Source of the DNA: Pseudomonas putida
Lineage (GTDB): Bacteria; Pseudomonadota; Gammaproteobacteria; Pseudomonadales; Pseudomonadaceae
Direction of reading: 5' to 3'
NCBI RefSeq assembly: GCF_026625125.1
Contig: NZ_CP113097.1
Span: 1,364,001-1,428,000 of the forward strand
Length of the DNA stretch: 64,000 nucleotides
Positions within the stretch are counted from its first letter, which is position 1, and each line of letters begins with the position of its first letter. Below, piece after piece: positions 1 to 8,572 of the stretch. Made by a program: the position numbers and the translations under genes. The notes under the pieces were generated by a model. The model was not told the DNA's origin, ran no database searches, and saw only the letters and a list, made by a program, of their open reading frames with translations.

Positions 1-73
1 CGAGTGCACGCGGGCCAGGCGAGATGTTGTAATGAAGACAGAGTAATTGTGATTGAGATGGGGCGAGCTACAC

Positions 74-145
74 CTGTCGAAAGATAGGGCTGGACTGACC
101 AACGTGCGCCATTGCTTCCCTAGCGCTTCGCTATCTTTGGGTAGG
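74..145. promoter_or_regulatory. Two candidate operators upstream of the flavin monooxygenase
   Basis: Two imperfect palindromes of the form CCTNTC-N4-GATAGG lie upstream of the monooxygenase: CCTGTC-GAAA-GATAGG at about 73-88 and GCTATC-TTTG-GGTAGG at 130-145. The same pattern recurs upstream of three other transcription units of this catabolic cluster (9836-9851, 10572-10587, 11365-11381) and was not noticed inside operons. Dyad symmetry suits a dimeric regulator such as the local TetR protein. Assignment to a regulator is inference. Confidence 0.5.
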
Positions 146-259
146 TCTCATTAGTGGCCGTTAAGGAGTAAATCCCATTAGGAGCGTCCTGCGTTTCGGA
201 GCACCCGCCTTTCCGGACAGTTCGGCGCTACTAAAAAAATCAATTGAGCGGGGTTACAG

Positions 260-1534
260 ATGGCAACAGGTAAGCGTGTATTAATAGTTGGTGCAGGACC
301 CACAGGTTTGATCGCAGCACTTGGGTTGGCTCGTCAAGGTGTACAAGTTACAGTTATTGACAAGGCACCTGAAGTTTCGCGCTGGCCGAGGGCGATGGTT
401 TACTTGTCCTCAACATTAAAAGTCTTGGATGAGCTCGGTTTACTTGCCGCAGCCCACGATGTAGCAGCAACCGGTTATGAGTATAATATTCGCTTTGGCC
501 TGACTGGCACTATCGGGCGACTAAATTTTCGCGACGTCGAAGATCTGACACCGTATGCCTATAATTTACATTTCGGCCAGGATGTTTTGGCTGAAATTGT
601 CCTGAAGGAATTCTTGAAGCTTCCCGGCGCTCAAGTGCGTTGGAACGTGGCGTTCGAAAATGTAGTTAAAAATGATAGCTCTGTTGTAGTTTCTGTAGTA
701 ACGGCGGAAGGGCCCAGCATTTTAGAGGCTGATTGGTTAATTGCCGCAGATGGCGCGCGTTCTAGCGTTCGTAAAAACCTGGGGATTGATTTCGAAGGTT
801 TTACTTGGGACGATGTGTTCATGGCGACCAACGTCATTTACGATTTCGACAAACATGGTTATGCCCCATCGACCATGCTGGCCCATGCTGACGATTGGGC
901 GGTGATCGCGAAGATCGACAATCACCATCAATGGCGAATCGCCTACGGGGAAGCAGCCTCCTTATCCGAGGACGAGCGGCTCGCTCGGATCCCGGAGCGT
1001 ATCAAACAGTTCTTGCCGGACCCTTTGCAGCCTTTTGAATTACTGATGGCGAATGCGTACAGTGTCCATCAGAGAAGTGCTGCTACCTATCGGCTGGGTC
1101 GAATACTACTTGCCGGTGATGCTGCCCATGCTACCAACCCCATAGGGGGCCTTGGTTTCACCAGCGGGATTCAAGACGCCGATCAATTGATCAAATGCCT
1201 GGGCGGATGCATCAATGGAGTATTTTCGGTAGATGCTCTGGACTGGTATGCCTATGAGCGTCGGCGCTGCTTCCTGGAAATTGCAAATCCCACAGCCATT
1301 GAATTCAAGCGCCGGACACAAGAGAAAAATCCGGTAAAACGCCTGCAGGATGAAGAAAATTTTCTCGCATTGATGGGCAATCGCGAACAGCGCCGACGAG
1401 CGATGACATCTATCTTCAGTTTGGCGGGCCGCGATTATTGTCCTGAATGGAGAGAGCTCTATTTGAAAGCAGATGAATCAGGAGCCTCGCCAAACCTTGG
1501 TGCACATGGGGGCATTATGATCTCAGAAGAGTGA
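260..1534 (+). CDS. FAD-dependent aromatic monooxygenase (phenol/4-hydroxybenzoate hydroxylase superfamily)
   Basis: A 424-residue class A flavoprotein monooxygenase. The N-terminal FAD-binding GxGxxG lies at residues 11-16, the DG motif (ADGARS) near 165-170, and the second FAD motif (LAGDAAHATNP) near 285. These three motifs define the NAD(P)H-dependent single-component aromatic hydroxylases. The enzyme would hydroxylate a phenolic ring, possibly with loss of a carboxyl or other ring substituent; the substrate cannot be read from sequence. It is transcribed alone, convergent with the LuxR-type gene and closed by a strong terminator. Candidate operators shared with the leftward dioxygenase operon lie upstream, so it probably supplies the (hydroxy)quinol cleaved by that operon. 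A purine-rich GCGGGG just upstream supports the ATG start. Confidence 0.85.
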   Translation: MATGKRVLIVGAGPTGLIAALGLARQGVQVTVIDKAPEVSRWPRAMVYLSSTLKVLDELGLLAAAHDVAATGYEYNIRFGLTGTIGRLNFRDVEDLTPYAYNLHFGQDVLAEIVLKEFLKLPGAQVRWNVAFENVVKNDSSVVVSVVTAEGPSILEADWLIAADGARSSVRKNLGIDFEGFTWDDVFMATNVIYDFDKHGYAPSTMLAHADDWAVIAKIDNHHQWRIAYGEAASLSEDERLARIPERIKQFLPDPLQPFELLMANAYSVHQRSAATYRLGRILLAGDAAHATNPIGGLGFTSGIQDADQLIKCLGGCINGVFSVDALDWYAYERRRCFLEIANPTAIEFKRRTQEKNPVKRLQDEENFLALMGNREQRRRAMTSIFSLAGRDYCPEWRELYLKADESGASPNLGAHGGIMISEE

Positions 1535-1539
1535 TCGAC

Positions 1540-1567
1540 GCCCCCTCCGTGGTCCGGAGGGGGCTTT
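1540..1567. terminator. Rho-independent terminator between convergent genes
   Basis: A 9-bp GC-rich stem (GCCCCCTCC at 1540-1548, GGAGGGGGC at 1556-1564) is followed by TTTC. It follows the monooxygenase stop and precedes the end of the convergent LuxR-type gene, so it may serve both strands. Confidence 0.75.
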
Positions 1568-1580
1568 CGGGCCGGCATGC

Positions 1581-4346
1581 TCAACGTAGAATGCCCAACT
1601 GACGAGCTCGATCTGCGGCTTGGGTGCGGCGGCGAACACCTATCTTGTCGTAGATTTGCTGCAAGTACCATTTGACTGAACCTTCGGTCATCCCCAGTTT
1701 GACTCCTATTTCCCGATTGAGCAGCCCCTTGTCGACCATTTCCAGAATATCGATCTCGCGGCTGTTAAGGGCTCCGAGGATCGGAAACGGCTGGCTTGTA
1801 TCGAGGCTTGACTTGCTTGCCGAATTTTCTGAGGGTCGCATACACCGCAATAAATGGGTGGCGAACGTGTCGGCAGGCTCGTTTGCGATGACTGCATTCT
1901 TCAGTTGTTCATGCAATAGTCCTGCTAACCAAGGACCTTCATCGAGGAAGACTCGGATGAACTGACGGGGCGCAGCTTGGAGCATCGTACGCCGTAACAT
2001 GCGTTGAGCAGCTCGGTGGTCACCAGAAAGCACGGAGAGATGCGTAATTATCAGCCCCCAGCGGATCATATTCCTGAGCACATCGACGTGCTCAAGATAC
2101 CGGTGCCAGAGCTTCGCTAGGCTCAGCGCTTCAGGTAGCCTATCTTCGGCTTGGGCAACCCTGATCCAGGCCATGGCTCGCGCCTCATCACGGGTACTTG
2201 CATGCGTTGACGGAGAGACTTCGCTAACAGAGCACTTGAGCCCGTTGCGGCGACCTAATCTGATGACCTCATCAATGTCACCACTGCGCAATAACCATTT
2301 CAGGCGTTCGGCTAATGTGAATAATCGCAGGCGTTCGAACTTGTGTTCAGTTGCAAAAATATCTGCGTCATCGAGCGTCGCGAACGCAGTGGCTTGATCG
2401 CCCCCGATCATGGCAAGCCTCGCCTTGGTCAACCACCCTGCAATGGCTTGATCCACGAAGCCGATAAAAGTTGCCGCCGGGAGGTAACGCGTAATTAAAT
2501 CTTGGGCTTGGGGCAGATCATCACGCTCGTAGTGGATTTTCGCCAAAAGGACAGCCACCATTGCTGCCAACGGCGAACGCTCGCCCGCCAAATGCTCTGC
2601 CGTTTTAAGAGCAGTGTTGAGTGCCTGGATTGCAGCATTTATTCGACCAACCATAAGCCGCGAAGGGGCCACAGCGGCACTGTGGAACACCTGGCCAAGT
2701 TCATTGGGCAAGCGTTTTAGATGCTCTGTGGCCAGAGTATTCAGTCGTTCAACATCGCCAAGCTTGTAATGCTCTCGTTGAGCGGTCACAAGCGCGGTGT
2801 ACAGGCTCGCTCGAACCACAGGGTGGGCGTCTTCGTAGTCGTCAAGCAGGGCTTGAGCCCGTACCTGCACCGTCGTAAGGTCATCCCTCAAAAGTGCTAG
2901 CATCAGCTCACGGTGCTCAAGCAAATGACTGAGCGAACGGAGCTTCTGTTCCGGAAGTGATTTGTCTTGCTTCAACTGCTGTATGCACCGACGGCTGGTT
3001 TCCATCAGTTCAGAGCACGTCTCGAATTGCCAAAGCATTTCGAGCTGCCATACCTGAGCAAGGAGTATGGAGGGGAACTGCCCGACAACCTCTCTCGGCA
3101 AGCGATCTACCATTTGCCATGCCCGTTCCTGAGTGGCGAAAATGTCCTGACAGTGGGTGTCCATGATTTCCGCTGCGCGCTGCACTTGTTGAGCCGCGAA
3201 GGCCTGACTAAAAGCCTCCAGGTGATTGCCTTGCTCCGTAAACCAATTGCTGGCACGTTCATGTAGGGCTAGTTGCAAGCTTGCGTCTTGGTCGCGCAGC
3301 TCCTTGCGCAGGAACTCTGCAAATAATGGGTGGTAGCGATACCAATAATTCTGGTCATCTATAGGGGTCATAAACAGACCCAAGCTTTCGCACTCTCGTA
3401 TTAGCTCATGACTATGATGCGAACCGGTGAGGAGATCGCAAAGTGGGGGGCAGAATTGATCTACGACCGACGTGTGAAGCAAGAACCTTTTGATGGTTGC
3501 CGGCTGCCGGTTAAATACATCCTGCAGGAAAAATTCAGCGAACTGACGTCTGTCCCCTGAGATATGGTCGAGGTGTTGGAGCAACTCTGGATCTCGACGT
3601 AATTGAACTGCACTCAAGACTAGACCACCAGCCCAACCTTCAAGCCGTTTTCTCAAACTTTCGATCTGCAGAGGATCGATAGTACGAATGCCATGCATTT
3701 CGAGGATAGCACTGGTCTCCCCGTCGCTTAAGCTGAGATCCCGGACGCCAATATCAACCACTTTACCGTGCATCCGAAGTCTTGCAACGGACAGACAAGG
3801 TTCACCACGGAAGCTTAGAGAAATCTGGAGGTTGACAGGCGCTTTTTCTACCAGCATTGAGAGCAGTCGAACCGAATCACTTCCTGACAGGTGATGAACG
3901 TCATCGAGAATGAGAAAAATAGGTTGGTCGAGATAATTATCCAGCAAGCCGAGCAGGGCGTTGAGGCATTCGGTTAGACCTCCCCCATGCAAGCGAGCGT
4001 CCTTATGCGGGACTGTACGGCCTTGAGCCGCTTGCTCAATCATGGTTTTGAGGTACATCGTGAAAACGTCGAGTTCCCGGTCTGAGTGATCTATCGTCAG
4101 CCAAGCGACGCGCCTGCCTTGCCTCTGGAGAGAATCTCGATACTGGGCGAGTACGCATGTCCTGCCATAGCCAGGCGCGGACTGCAGCACAATGAGCGGG
4201 ACGTTGCTTGATTCGACCAGACGCTGCAGTAGCTGCGGTCGGGCAATGAGTTGTGTCAGTCTGGGAGGATGCAACTTAGAGCTAAGCAATGTTGCATCGA
4301 GCTTTTCCAGATTTACCCGATGGGGCATAGGGTTATCACTGCGCAT
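1581..4346 (-). CDS. LuxR-family transcriptional regulator of the LAL/MalT type
   Basis: A 921-residue protein with MalT/LAL architecture: an N-terminal STAND-type NTPase (roughly residues 15-330), a long helical TPR-like middle, and a C-terminal LuxR helix-turn-helix (about 855-921; LNSREIDILEMVDKG... and RRRTQAADRARQLG are visible). Walker B is intact (IFLILDDVHHL). The P-loop reads APGYGRT, with arginine where the family normally has lysine. Such proteins are inducer-gated activators, here probably of the aromatic cluster. It lies 120 bp downstream of the MBL-fold gene on the same strand and may be cotranscribed with it or have its own promoter. The start could also be the Met at codon 7. 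Confidence 0.85.
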   Translation of the reverse strand: MRSDNPMPHRVNLEKLDATLLSSKLHPPRLTQLIARPQLLQRLVESSNVPLIVLQSAPGYGRTCVLAQYRDSLQRQGRRVAWLTIDHSDRELDVFTMYLKTMIEQAAQGRTVPHKDARLHGGGLTECLNALLGLLDNYLDQPIFLILDDVHHLSGSDSVRLLSMLVEKAPVNLQISLSFRGEPCLSVARLRMHGKVVDIGVRDLSLSDGETSAILEMHGIRTIDPLQIESLRKRLEGWAGGLVLSAVQLRRDPELLQHLDHISGDRRQFAEFFLQDVFNRQPATIKRFLLHTSVVDQFCPPLCDLLTGSHHSHELIRECESLGLFMTPIDDQNYWYRYHPLFAEFLRKELRDQDASLQLALHERASNWFTEQGNHLEAFSQAFAAQQVQRAAEIMDTHCQDIFATQERAWQMVDRLPREVVGQFPSILLAQVWQLEMLWQFETCSELMETSRRCIQQLKQDKSLPEQKLRSLSHLLEHRELMLALLRDDLTTVQVRAQALLDDYEDAHPVVRASLYTALVTAQREHYKLGDVERLNTLATEHLKRLPNELGQVFHSAAVAPSRLMVGRINAAIQALNTALKTAEHLAGERSPLAAMVAVLLAKIHYERDDLPQAQDLITRYLPAATFIGFVDQAIAGWLTKARLAMIGGDQATAFATLDDADIFATEHKFERLRLFTLAERLKWLLRSGDIDEVIRLGRRNGLKCSVSEVSPSTHASTRDEARAMAWIRVAQAEDRLPEALSLAKLWHRYLEHVDVLRNMIRWGLIITHLSVLSGDHRAAQRMLRRTMLQAAPRQFIRVFLDEGPWLAGLLHEQLKNAVIANEPADTFATHLLRCMRPSENSASKSSLDTSQPFPILGALNSREIDILEMVDKGLLNREIGVKLGMTEGSVKWYLQQIYDKIGVRRRTQAADRARQLGILR

Positions 4347-4465
4347 TGCGGCACGCCTCCAAAAGTACGGGTCGATGTCTTCGACCTCTTGTTTGAATTT
4401 TTCGCATAGCGGGTTTTGCTGGTGTACGTCGCTTCGATCCTAGCATGCTGGTCGTGTGCTAGTGC

Positions 4466-5272
4466 TCATTGACGCTTCTGCCGAGGAGGCTTGTGCAGGG
4501 CCACTATATCGTTGACGGGATCTCCCTCGAATGGATAGAGACTACGGACCATTGGGTCGTGCCCTGGGATGATGTGGTCGGCCGAATCGGCGAGAGCTGA
4601 TAATGTCTGATATCCCTTCAGCATTTCACCCACATGAAGTACGACTGGGAAGGGCGATTCTTCCTCCATATTGTCGTAGTAATGGCTGGCGTCCGATGCC
4701 AAGACCACCCAGCCCCGCGAGGTATGGACCCGCACTGCCTGTAGGCCTTGAGTATGGCCACCGATATGAATCAGCTGAATACCAGGTGCCAGTGATGCGT
4801 TCCCTTGATGGAAAACCACACGCTGCTGATACACTCCCCGTACGATATTGATCACATCACTCACACTAAATGGCTGACGCAGTGGGCTGTAACGCATGTA
4901 TCGGCCGGTGGCGTAATGCATCTCTGATTCTTGAAGGTGGAATTGTGCGCTTGGGAGTAAATCAACGTTGCCGGCATGGTCGTAATGCATGTGGGTAAGG
5001 ATGACGTCACCGACGTCCTCGGGTCGTAGGCCAAGCAGCCGTAGCGCTTGGATCGGACAGCGGAGGAGGGTTCGACCGCGGCTATCTGCTGCCGATTGGT
5101 TGAAGCCCGTGTCGACCAGATAATGTTCATTTTCTTTACGGATCAGCCAGACGAAGTAGTCCATCGGCATCGGGCCGTCATGCGGGTCAGGAACCATGAA
5201 ATTATTGCGTCGTAAGCGCTCGTGTGTTGCATAGCGGATAGCGAAGACTTCGTACTCGGGCATAGGCTGCAT
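4466..5272 (-). CDS. MBL-fold metallo-hydrolase (AHL-lactonase-like)
   Basis: A 268-residue metallo-beta-lactamase-fold hydrolase with the zinc motif HMHYDHAGN (HxHxDH) near residues 93-100, further metal ligands (IHIGGHTQG; LASDASHYY) and a late His (IPGHDP). The layout resembles N-acyl-homoserine-lactone lactonases and other lactone or ester hydrolases. In this operon a role in hydrolysing a lactone intermediate or a side product is plausible, but the substrate is unknown. It is the last gene of the leftward catabolic group, 183 bp after the carboxymuconolactone-decarboxylase-family gene. Confidence 0.8.
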   Translation of the reverse strand: MQPMPEYEVFAIRYATHERLRRNNFMVPDPHDGPMPMDYFVWLIRKENEHYLVDTGFNQSAADSRGRTLLRCPIQALRLLGLRPEDVGDVILTHMHYDHAGNVDLLPSAQFHLQESEMHYATGRYMRYSPLRQPFSVSDVINIVRGVYQQRVVFHQGNASLAPGIQLIHIGGHTQGLQAVRVHTSRGWVVLASDASHYYDNMEEESPFPVVLHVGEMLKGYQTLSALADSADHIIPGHDPMVRSLYPFEGDPVNDIVALHKPPRQKRQ

Positions 5273-5455
5273 TACTTGACCTCTACCTTGATCGCGAGCT
5301 GGATGGCCTGCATCGCGTCTTGGTGATTAAACGGAATCGTGAGTCGTGCATGTCAGCGTGGGCCGGGCAGTGGGCCGGTGGCAAAATACGCTCTCGTCTG
5401 TAGCGCTCACCCGCTGCTATCTCCGAACCAGCGGGTGAGAATGAGGCCGCTGCTC

Positions 5456-5848
5456 TCAGCGGTTTTCTGCTTCCCACGCAATGATCGCTTCGCTAGCGAC
5501 GCGGAATGCTGCCAAGGCGAGTGGAACCCCGCAATAAATAGCAGCTTGCATCAGCACTGCCCGAATTTCTTCTTTCGTAACCCCGTTGGTCAGCGCACCT
5601 TTAACATGCACTGACAGTTCGTGATGTTGGCTCATCGCTGTCAACGCTGAAAGGTTGACGATGCTGCGGGTCTTGAATGAGAGGGTGTTGTCACCCCACA
5701 CTTCACCCCAGCAGTATCGTGTCACAAGCTCTTGCATGGGCTTGTTGAAATCATCTGCATGGGCCCAAGACTTCTCAACATGTGCTGCACCTAGCACGGC
5801 CTTACGATTGGCAAAGCCTTTCTCGAAATTTTCGCTACTCACAGTCAT
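5456..5848 (-). CDS. Carboxymuconolactone decarboxylase family protein
   Basis: A 130-residue protein of the AhpD-like/PcaC fold. It has the length and core pattern of PcaC-type gamma-carboxymuconolactone decarboxylases (a GEVWGD segment in the first half, then SIVNLSALTAMSQ, and a helix with EEIRAVLMQAAIYCG). True PcaC decarboxylates 4-carboxymuconolactone in the protocatechuate branch. Many relatives have other or unknown roles, so the reaction here is not certain. It is 12 bp downstream of the dehydrogenase gene and surely cotranscribed with it. Confidence 0.85.
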   Translation of the reverse strand: MTVSSENFEKGFANRKAVLGAAHVEKSWAHADDFNKPMQELVTRYCWGEVWGDNTLSFKTRSIVNLSALTAMSQHHELSVHVKGALTNGVTKEEIRAVLMQAAIYCGVPLALAAFRVASEAIIAWEAENR

Positions 5849-5860
5849 TACTCCTAAAGG

Positions 5861-6757
5861 TCAGGCTTTAGTAACTATCGGCAGTTCAACGCCGGCCCAT
5901 TGCTCCAGCACGCAGATCATGCGAGTGTAATCTGCATCGTCACCGTAGGTGGCACGTGTCATGTTGAGCATCTGACGCACGGCATTTCCGACTGGCATTG
6001 GAATACCCATGGCTTCGGCTTCGTCCAGACAAAGGCGTGTGTCTTTTAGGGAGAGAGCGGTAGTGAAGCCGAAGTCGAATGTGCGCGGGAGCACTGCCCT
6101 AGGAAGCTTGTCCACTGTAGCACTGTTACGACCACTTCCTGCATTGAGCACATCGAGCATCACCTCTGGAGCCAATCCCGCTTTTACGCCCATGACCATT
6201 GCTTCGGAAGAAACTGCAAGGGCTGTTACTGAGACAAGGTTGTTGACGAGTTTCATGGTTTGACCCAGTCCAGCACCGTCGCCGCAGTAAATCGCTTTTC
6301 CAATACATTGAAGCATTGGCGCTACCTCGTCGAATGCGGCACTGGGGCCTGAGGCCATCAAAGCCAATGTGCCTTTAGTCGCACCTGCAGCGCCACCGCT
6401 CACCGGACAATCCAGAGCTATAATGCTACGGGCGATCAGTTCTCTGGCGACAAGCTTCGCGACCCGAGGCCCGGTGGTCGACAGGTCAATATAGATACGG
6501 ACTTTTTTCCCCGTAGCTATACCACCTTCTCCCAAGGCGACTTTTTGAACGATCTCGGGAGTAGGTAGGCTTACAAAAACGACCTCTGCCGTATCTGCTA
6601 CTTCCGCCACCGATGTGGCCTGCCGCGCCCCAAGTACTGCAAGGCGATCTGCCGCAGCGCGGTTCAGGTCAAAGACTGTTAGTGGGAAACCTGCCTGAGC
6701 CAGGCGAGTCGCCATCGGCTCACCCATAGTGCCCAGTCCGATAAATCCAATGTTCAT
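5861..6757 (-). CDS. NAD(P)-dependent beta-hydroxyacid dehydrogenase (3-hydroxyisobutyrate dehydrogenase family)
   Basis: Length is 298 residues from the chosen ATG. The N-terminus GFIGLGTMGEPMA is the Rossmann GxGxxG typical of HIBADH, tartronate-semialdehyde reductase and related enzymes. The substrate-binding DCPVSGGAAGA and the catalytic lysine segment (MKLVNNLV) follow. The frame is open 18 codons further upstream, but family members start at this Met. It would oxidise or reduce a short-chain hydroxyacid or semialdehyde derived from the ring-cleavage product. The true substrate is unknown. It lies 128 bp from the hydrolase gene upstream and 12 bp from the gene downstream. Confidence 0.85.
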   Translation of the reverse strand: MNIGFIGLGTMGEPMATRLAQAGFPLTVFDLNRAAADRLAVLGARQATSVAEVADTAEVVFVSLPTPEIVQKVALGEGGIATGKKVRIYIDLSTTGPRVAKLVARELIARSIIALDCPVSGGAAGATKGTLALMASGPSAAFDEVAPMLQCIGKAIYCGDGAGLGQTMKLVNNLVSVTALAVSSEAMVMGVKAGLAPEVMLDVLNAGSGRNSATVDKLPRAVLPRTFDFGFTTALSLKDTRLCLDEAEAMGIPMPVGNAVRQMLNMTRATYGDDADYTRMICVLEQWAGVELPIVTKA

Positions 6758-6885
6758 TATCAATACTCTCTTATCGCGTTGTGCAAGCACGGCTCTGTTT
6801 TTTGGCTTCATCGCAGCACAGGTCGCAAGGGGCTTGGAGGGGAGTCAGAAAAAAAGCGAATTAGGACCCAGTAACAGTTCTGGCG

Positions 6886-7554
6886 TTAGCGGGGGTTCTC
6901 GTGCTCCGTCGTTAGGTGCAACGCACGCTGAAGCAATGCTCTGCTCGCCATGATTTCGTCGTCGCAAATCTCATGCGACCGGCCGGGATATACCCTGAAC
7001 TCTGTATCTGCGCCTAAGGCTTTGAACACATTCAGGGTTTCTTTCGTGCGCTCAACGGGTACCCACGGGTCCTGATCTCCGTTGCTCAAGAAAACACGCA
7101 TTCCCTCTAGACAGCCTGCAGGCTGCCATTGCATTCCATCGGGTCCGATCAGCCCGCCGGTGTAAGCCACAAGCGCAGCAAATGGCTGGTGCTTCCTAAA
7201 TACGTACTCACATGCTAGGCATGCGCCTTGGGAAAAGCCGACGATTGCGATGCGATCATTGGGAATGCCGCTGGCATTGAGTTCACTTATCAGACGATCC
7301 AACCTTTCCAGTGAATAGCCCAAGCTTGGTTCATTGTGGGCAACGGGCTCCATGAACGGGTAGGGATACCAAGAGTTGTCTGCGGCATCCACGGCCACAA
7401 TAGGCATTTGTGGCAAATCCAGCCGTTTGGCAACATCTAGCATGTCGCGTGATGACTGACTACGACCATGGATTAGCACCGCGACTGGACCATCGGCTTC
7501 AAGAGCAGGTCCTGTGTGCTGACTGGGTATTCTCATGTGGGGGTTGGTGATCAT
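6886..7554 (-). CDS. Alpha/beta hydrolase (phospholipase/carboxylesterase, MhqD-like)
   Basis: A 222-residue serine hydrolase with nucleophile motif GFSQG (near residue 108), acid in NGDQDPWVP and histidine in GRSHEI, which completes the catalytic triad. The size and motifs match the carboxylesterase/phospholipase family that includes MhqD, commonly encoded beside hydroquinone ring-cleavage dioxygenases. It sits 14 bp downstream of such a dioxygenase here, so it probably hydrolyses an ester or enol-type product of ring cleavage. No signal peptide is seen, so it should act in the cytoplasm. Confidence 0.85.
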   Translation of the reverse strand: MITNPHMRIPSQHTGPALEADGPVAVLIHGRSQSSRDMLDVAKRLDLPQMPIVAVDAADNSWYPYPFMEPVAHNEPSLGYSLERLDRLISELNASGIPNDRIAIVGFSQGACLACEYVFRKHQPFAALVAYTGGLIGPDGMQWQPAGCLEGMRVFLSNGDQDPWVPVERTKETLNVFKALGADTEFRVYPGRSHEICDDEIMASRALLQRALHLTTEHENPR

Positions 7555-7568
7555 TTATGACACCTCAC

Positions 7569-8525
7569 TCAATATTTCAGGGGTTCTAGGTAGGCGATGA
7601 TTTCTTCGGCCCTAGGTCCTAACTGAGGTGGGATCTGGATGGATTTTCCGAGCGACTCAAAAGGCTCGTCTACTGTGAATCCAGTGGGTTTTGATACGGT
7701 TGCCTCAAAGAGGGCTCCACTGGGTGTGCGGACATACACGGAATCAAAATACCCACGGTCTTTGCGTTCGGAAACATCTGTGTAGCCAAGACCTTCCAGG
7801 TGCAACTTGACGTTACGTTGTACATCTAGGTCTGTGACCTCGAATGCACAATGATGCACGGTGCCTTCACCGTATGCCCAGGAGCCTTGAGGCAGATTGG
7901 GCTCCAACTGATAATCGATAATGGTACCGCTTCCACCATTTCCTACTTCATAGCGTGTAAATGCTCCGTCAGTATGGGTATGTCTTCCATTCCAGCCGTA
8001 GTGCATAAATTCAGCAGAGTTTTCAAAATCACGGACTGAGACGGTGATGCCGTGGGTTCCGCGTATACCGAATCCCGCTGGAACGACCCCGTTTGAATAA
8101 GGTTTCCGATCATCGTCTGCGATGCCGACAAGTTCATAGCAGATTCCACAAGGGTGGGAGAAGTGAAGTAGCTTTTCGCCAAAGCGTTCTTGATATTCCG
8201 GTTTGAAACCGTGGGCTTCCAAGTGTTTTGCCCAAAACACAAGCGACGATTCCGGTACCGAAAGTGCGAGCGTTTTAATTTGTCCGCTGCCGGGCCTCCC
8301 CATGCGCCCTGATTGGCGCATAGGAAAGCACGTCACCAAAGTGCTTTCTTCACCGATATCGTTCCCGTAGTAAAAATGGTAGATCGGATCATTTCCATCA
8401 TAAAGGCCAGTCTTTTTTACGCTCTTCAAGCCTAGGACTTTAGTGTGAAAATCATAATCGTCCTGAGCACCACCTACGTTTAGCGTGATGTGGTGATGTC
8501 GCAAGATATGGGGATTGAGCTCCAT
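7569..8525 (-). CDS. Hydroquinone ring-cleaving dioxygenase, VOC family (PcpA/LinE/MhqO type)
   Basis: Length is 318 residues from an ATG preceded by AGGAG six bases upstream; the frame is open 15 codons further but without a good ribosome site. Two VOC repeats are visible. Likely Fe(II) ligands are the His in RHHHITLN near the N-terminus, the His in EGTVHHCAFE, and the Glu in GALFEATV. This matches the 2-His-1-Glu triad of PcpA and LinE, which cleave (chloro)hydroquinones between a hydroxylated carbon and its neighbour. The segments DGNDPIYHFYYG and DRGYFDSVYVRTP are characteristic of that group. Adjacent maleylacetate reductase supports a hydroquinone-to-maleylacetate route. The ring substituent tolerated (H, Cl, OCH3) cannot be decided here. 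Confidence 0.85.
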   Translation of the reverse strand: MELNPHILRHHHITLNVGGAQDDYDFHTKVLGLKSVKKTGLYDGNDPIYHFYYGNDIGEESTLVTCFPMRQSGRMGRPGSGQIKTLALSVPESSLVFWAKHLEAHGFKPEYQERFGEKLLHFSHPCGICYELVGIADDDRKPYSNGVVPAGFGIRGTHGITVSVRDFENSAEFMHYGWNGRHTHTDGAFTRYEVGNGGSGTIIDYQLEPNLPQGSWAYGEGTVHHCAFEVTDLDVQRNVKLHLEGLGYTDVSERKDRGYFDSVYVRTPSGALFEATVSKPTGFTVDEPFESLGKSIQIPPQLGPRAEEIIAYLEPLKY

Positions 8526-8572
8526 GTCTTCTCCTATGTCCTTCTGTCTGAGGGGATTGCTCGAGTGCACAT

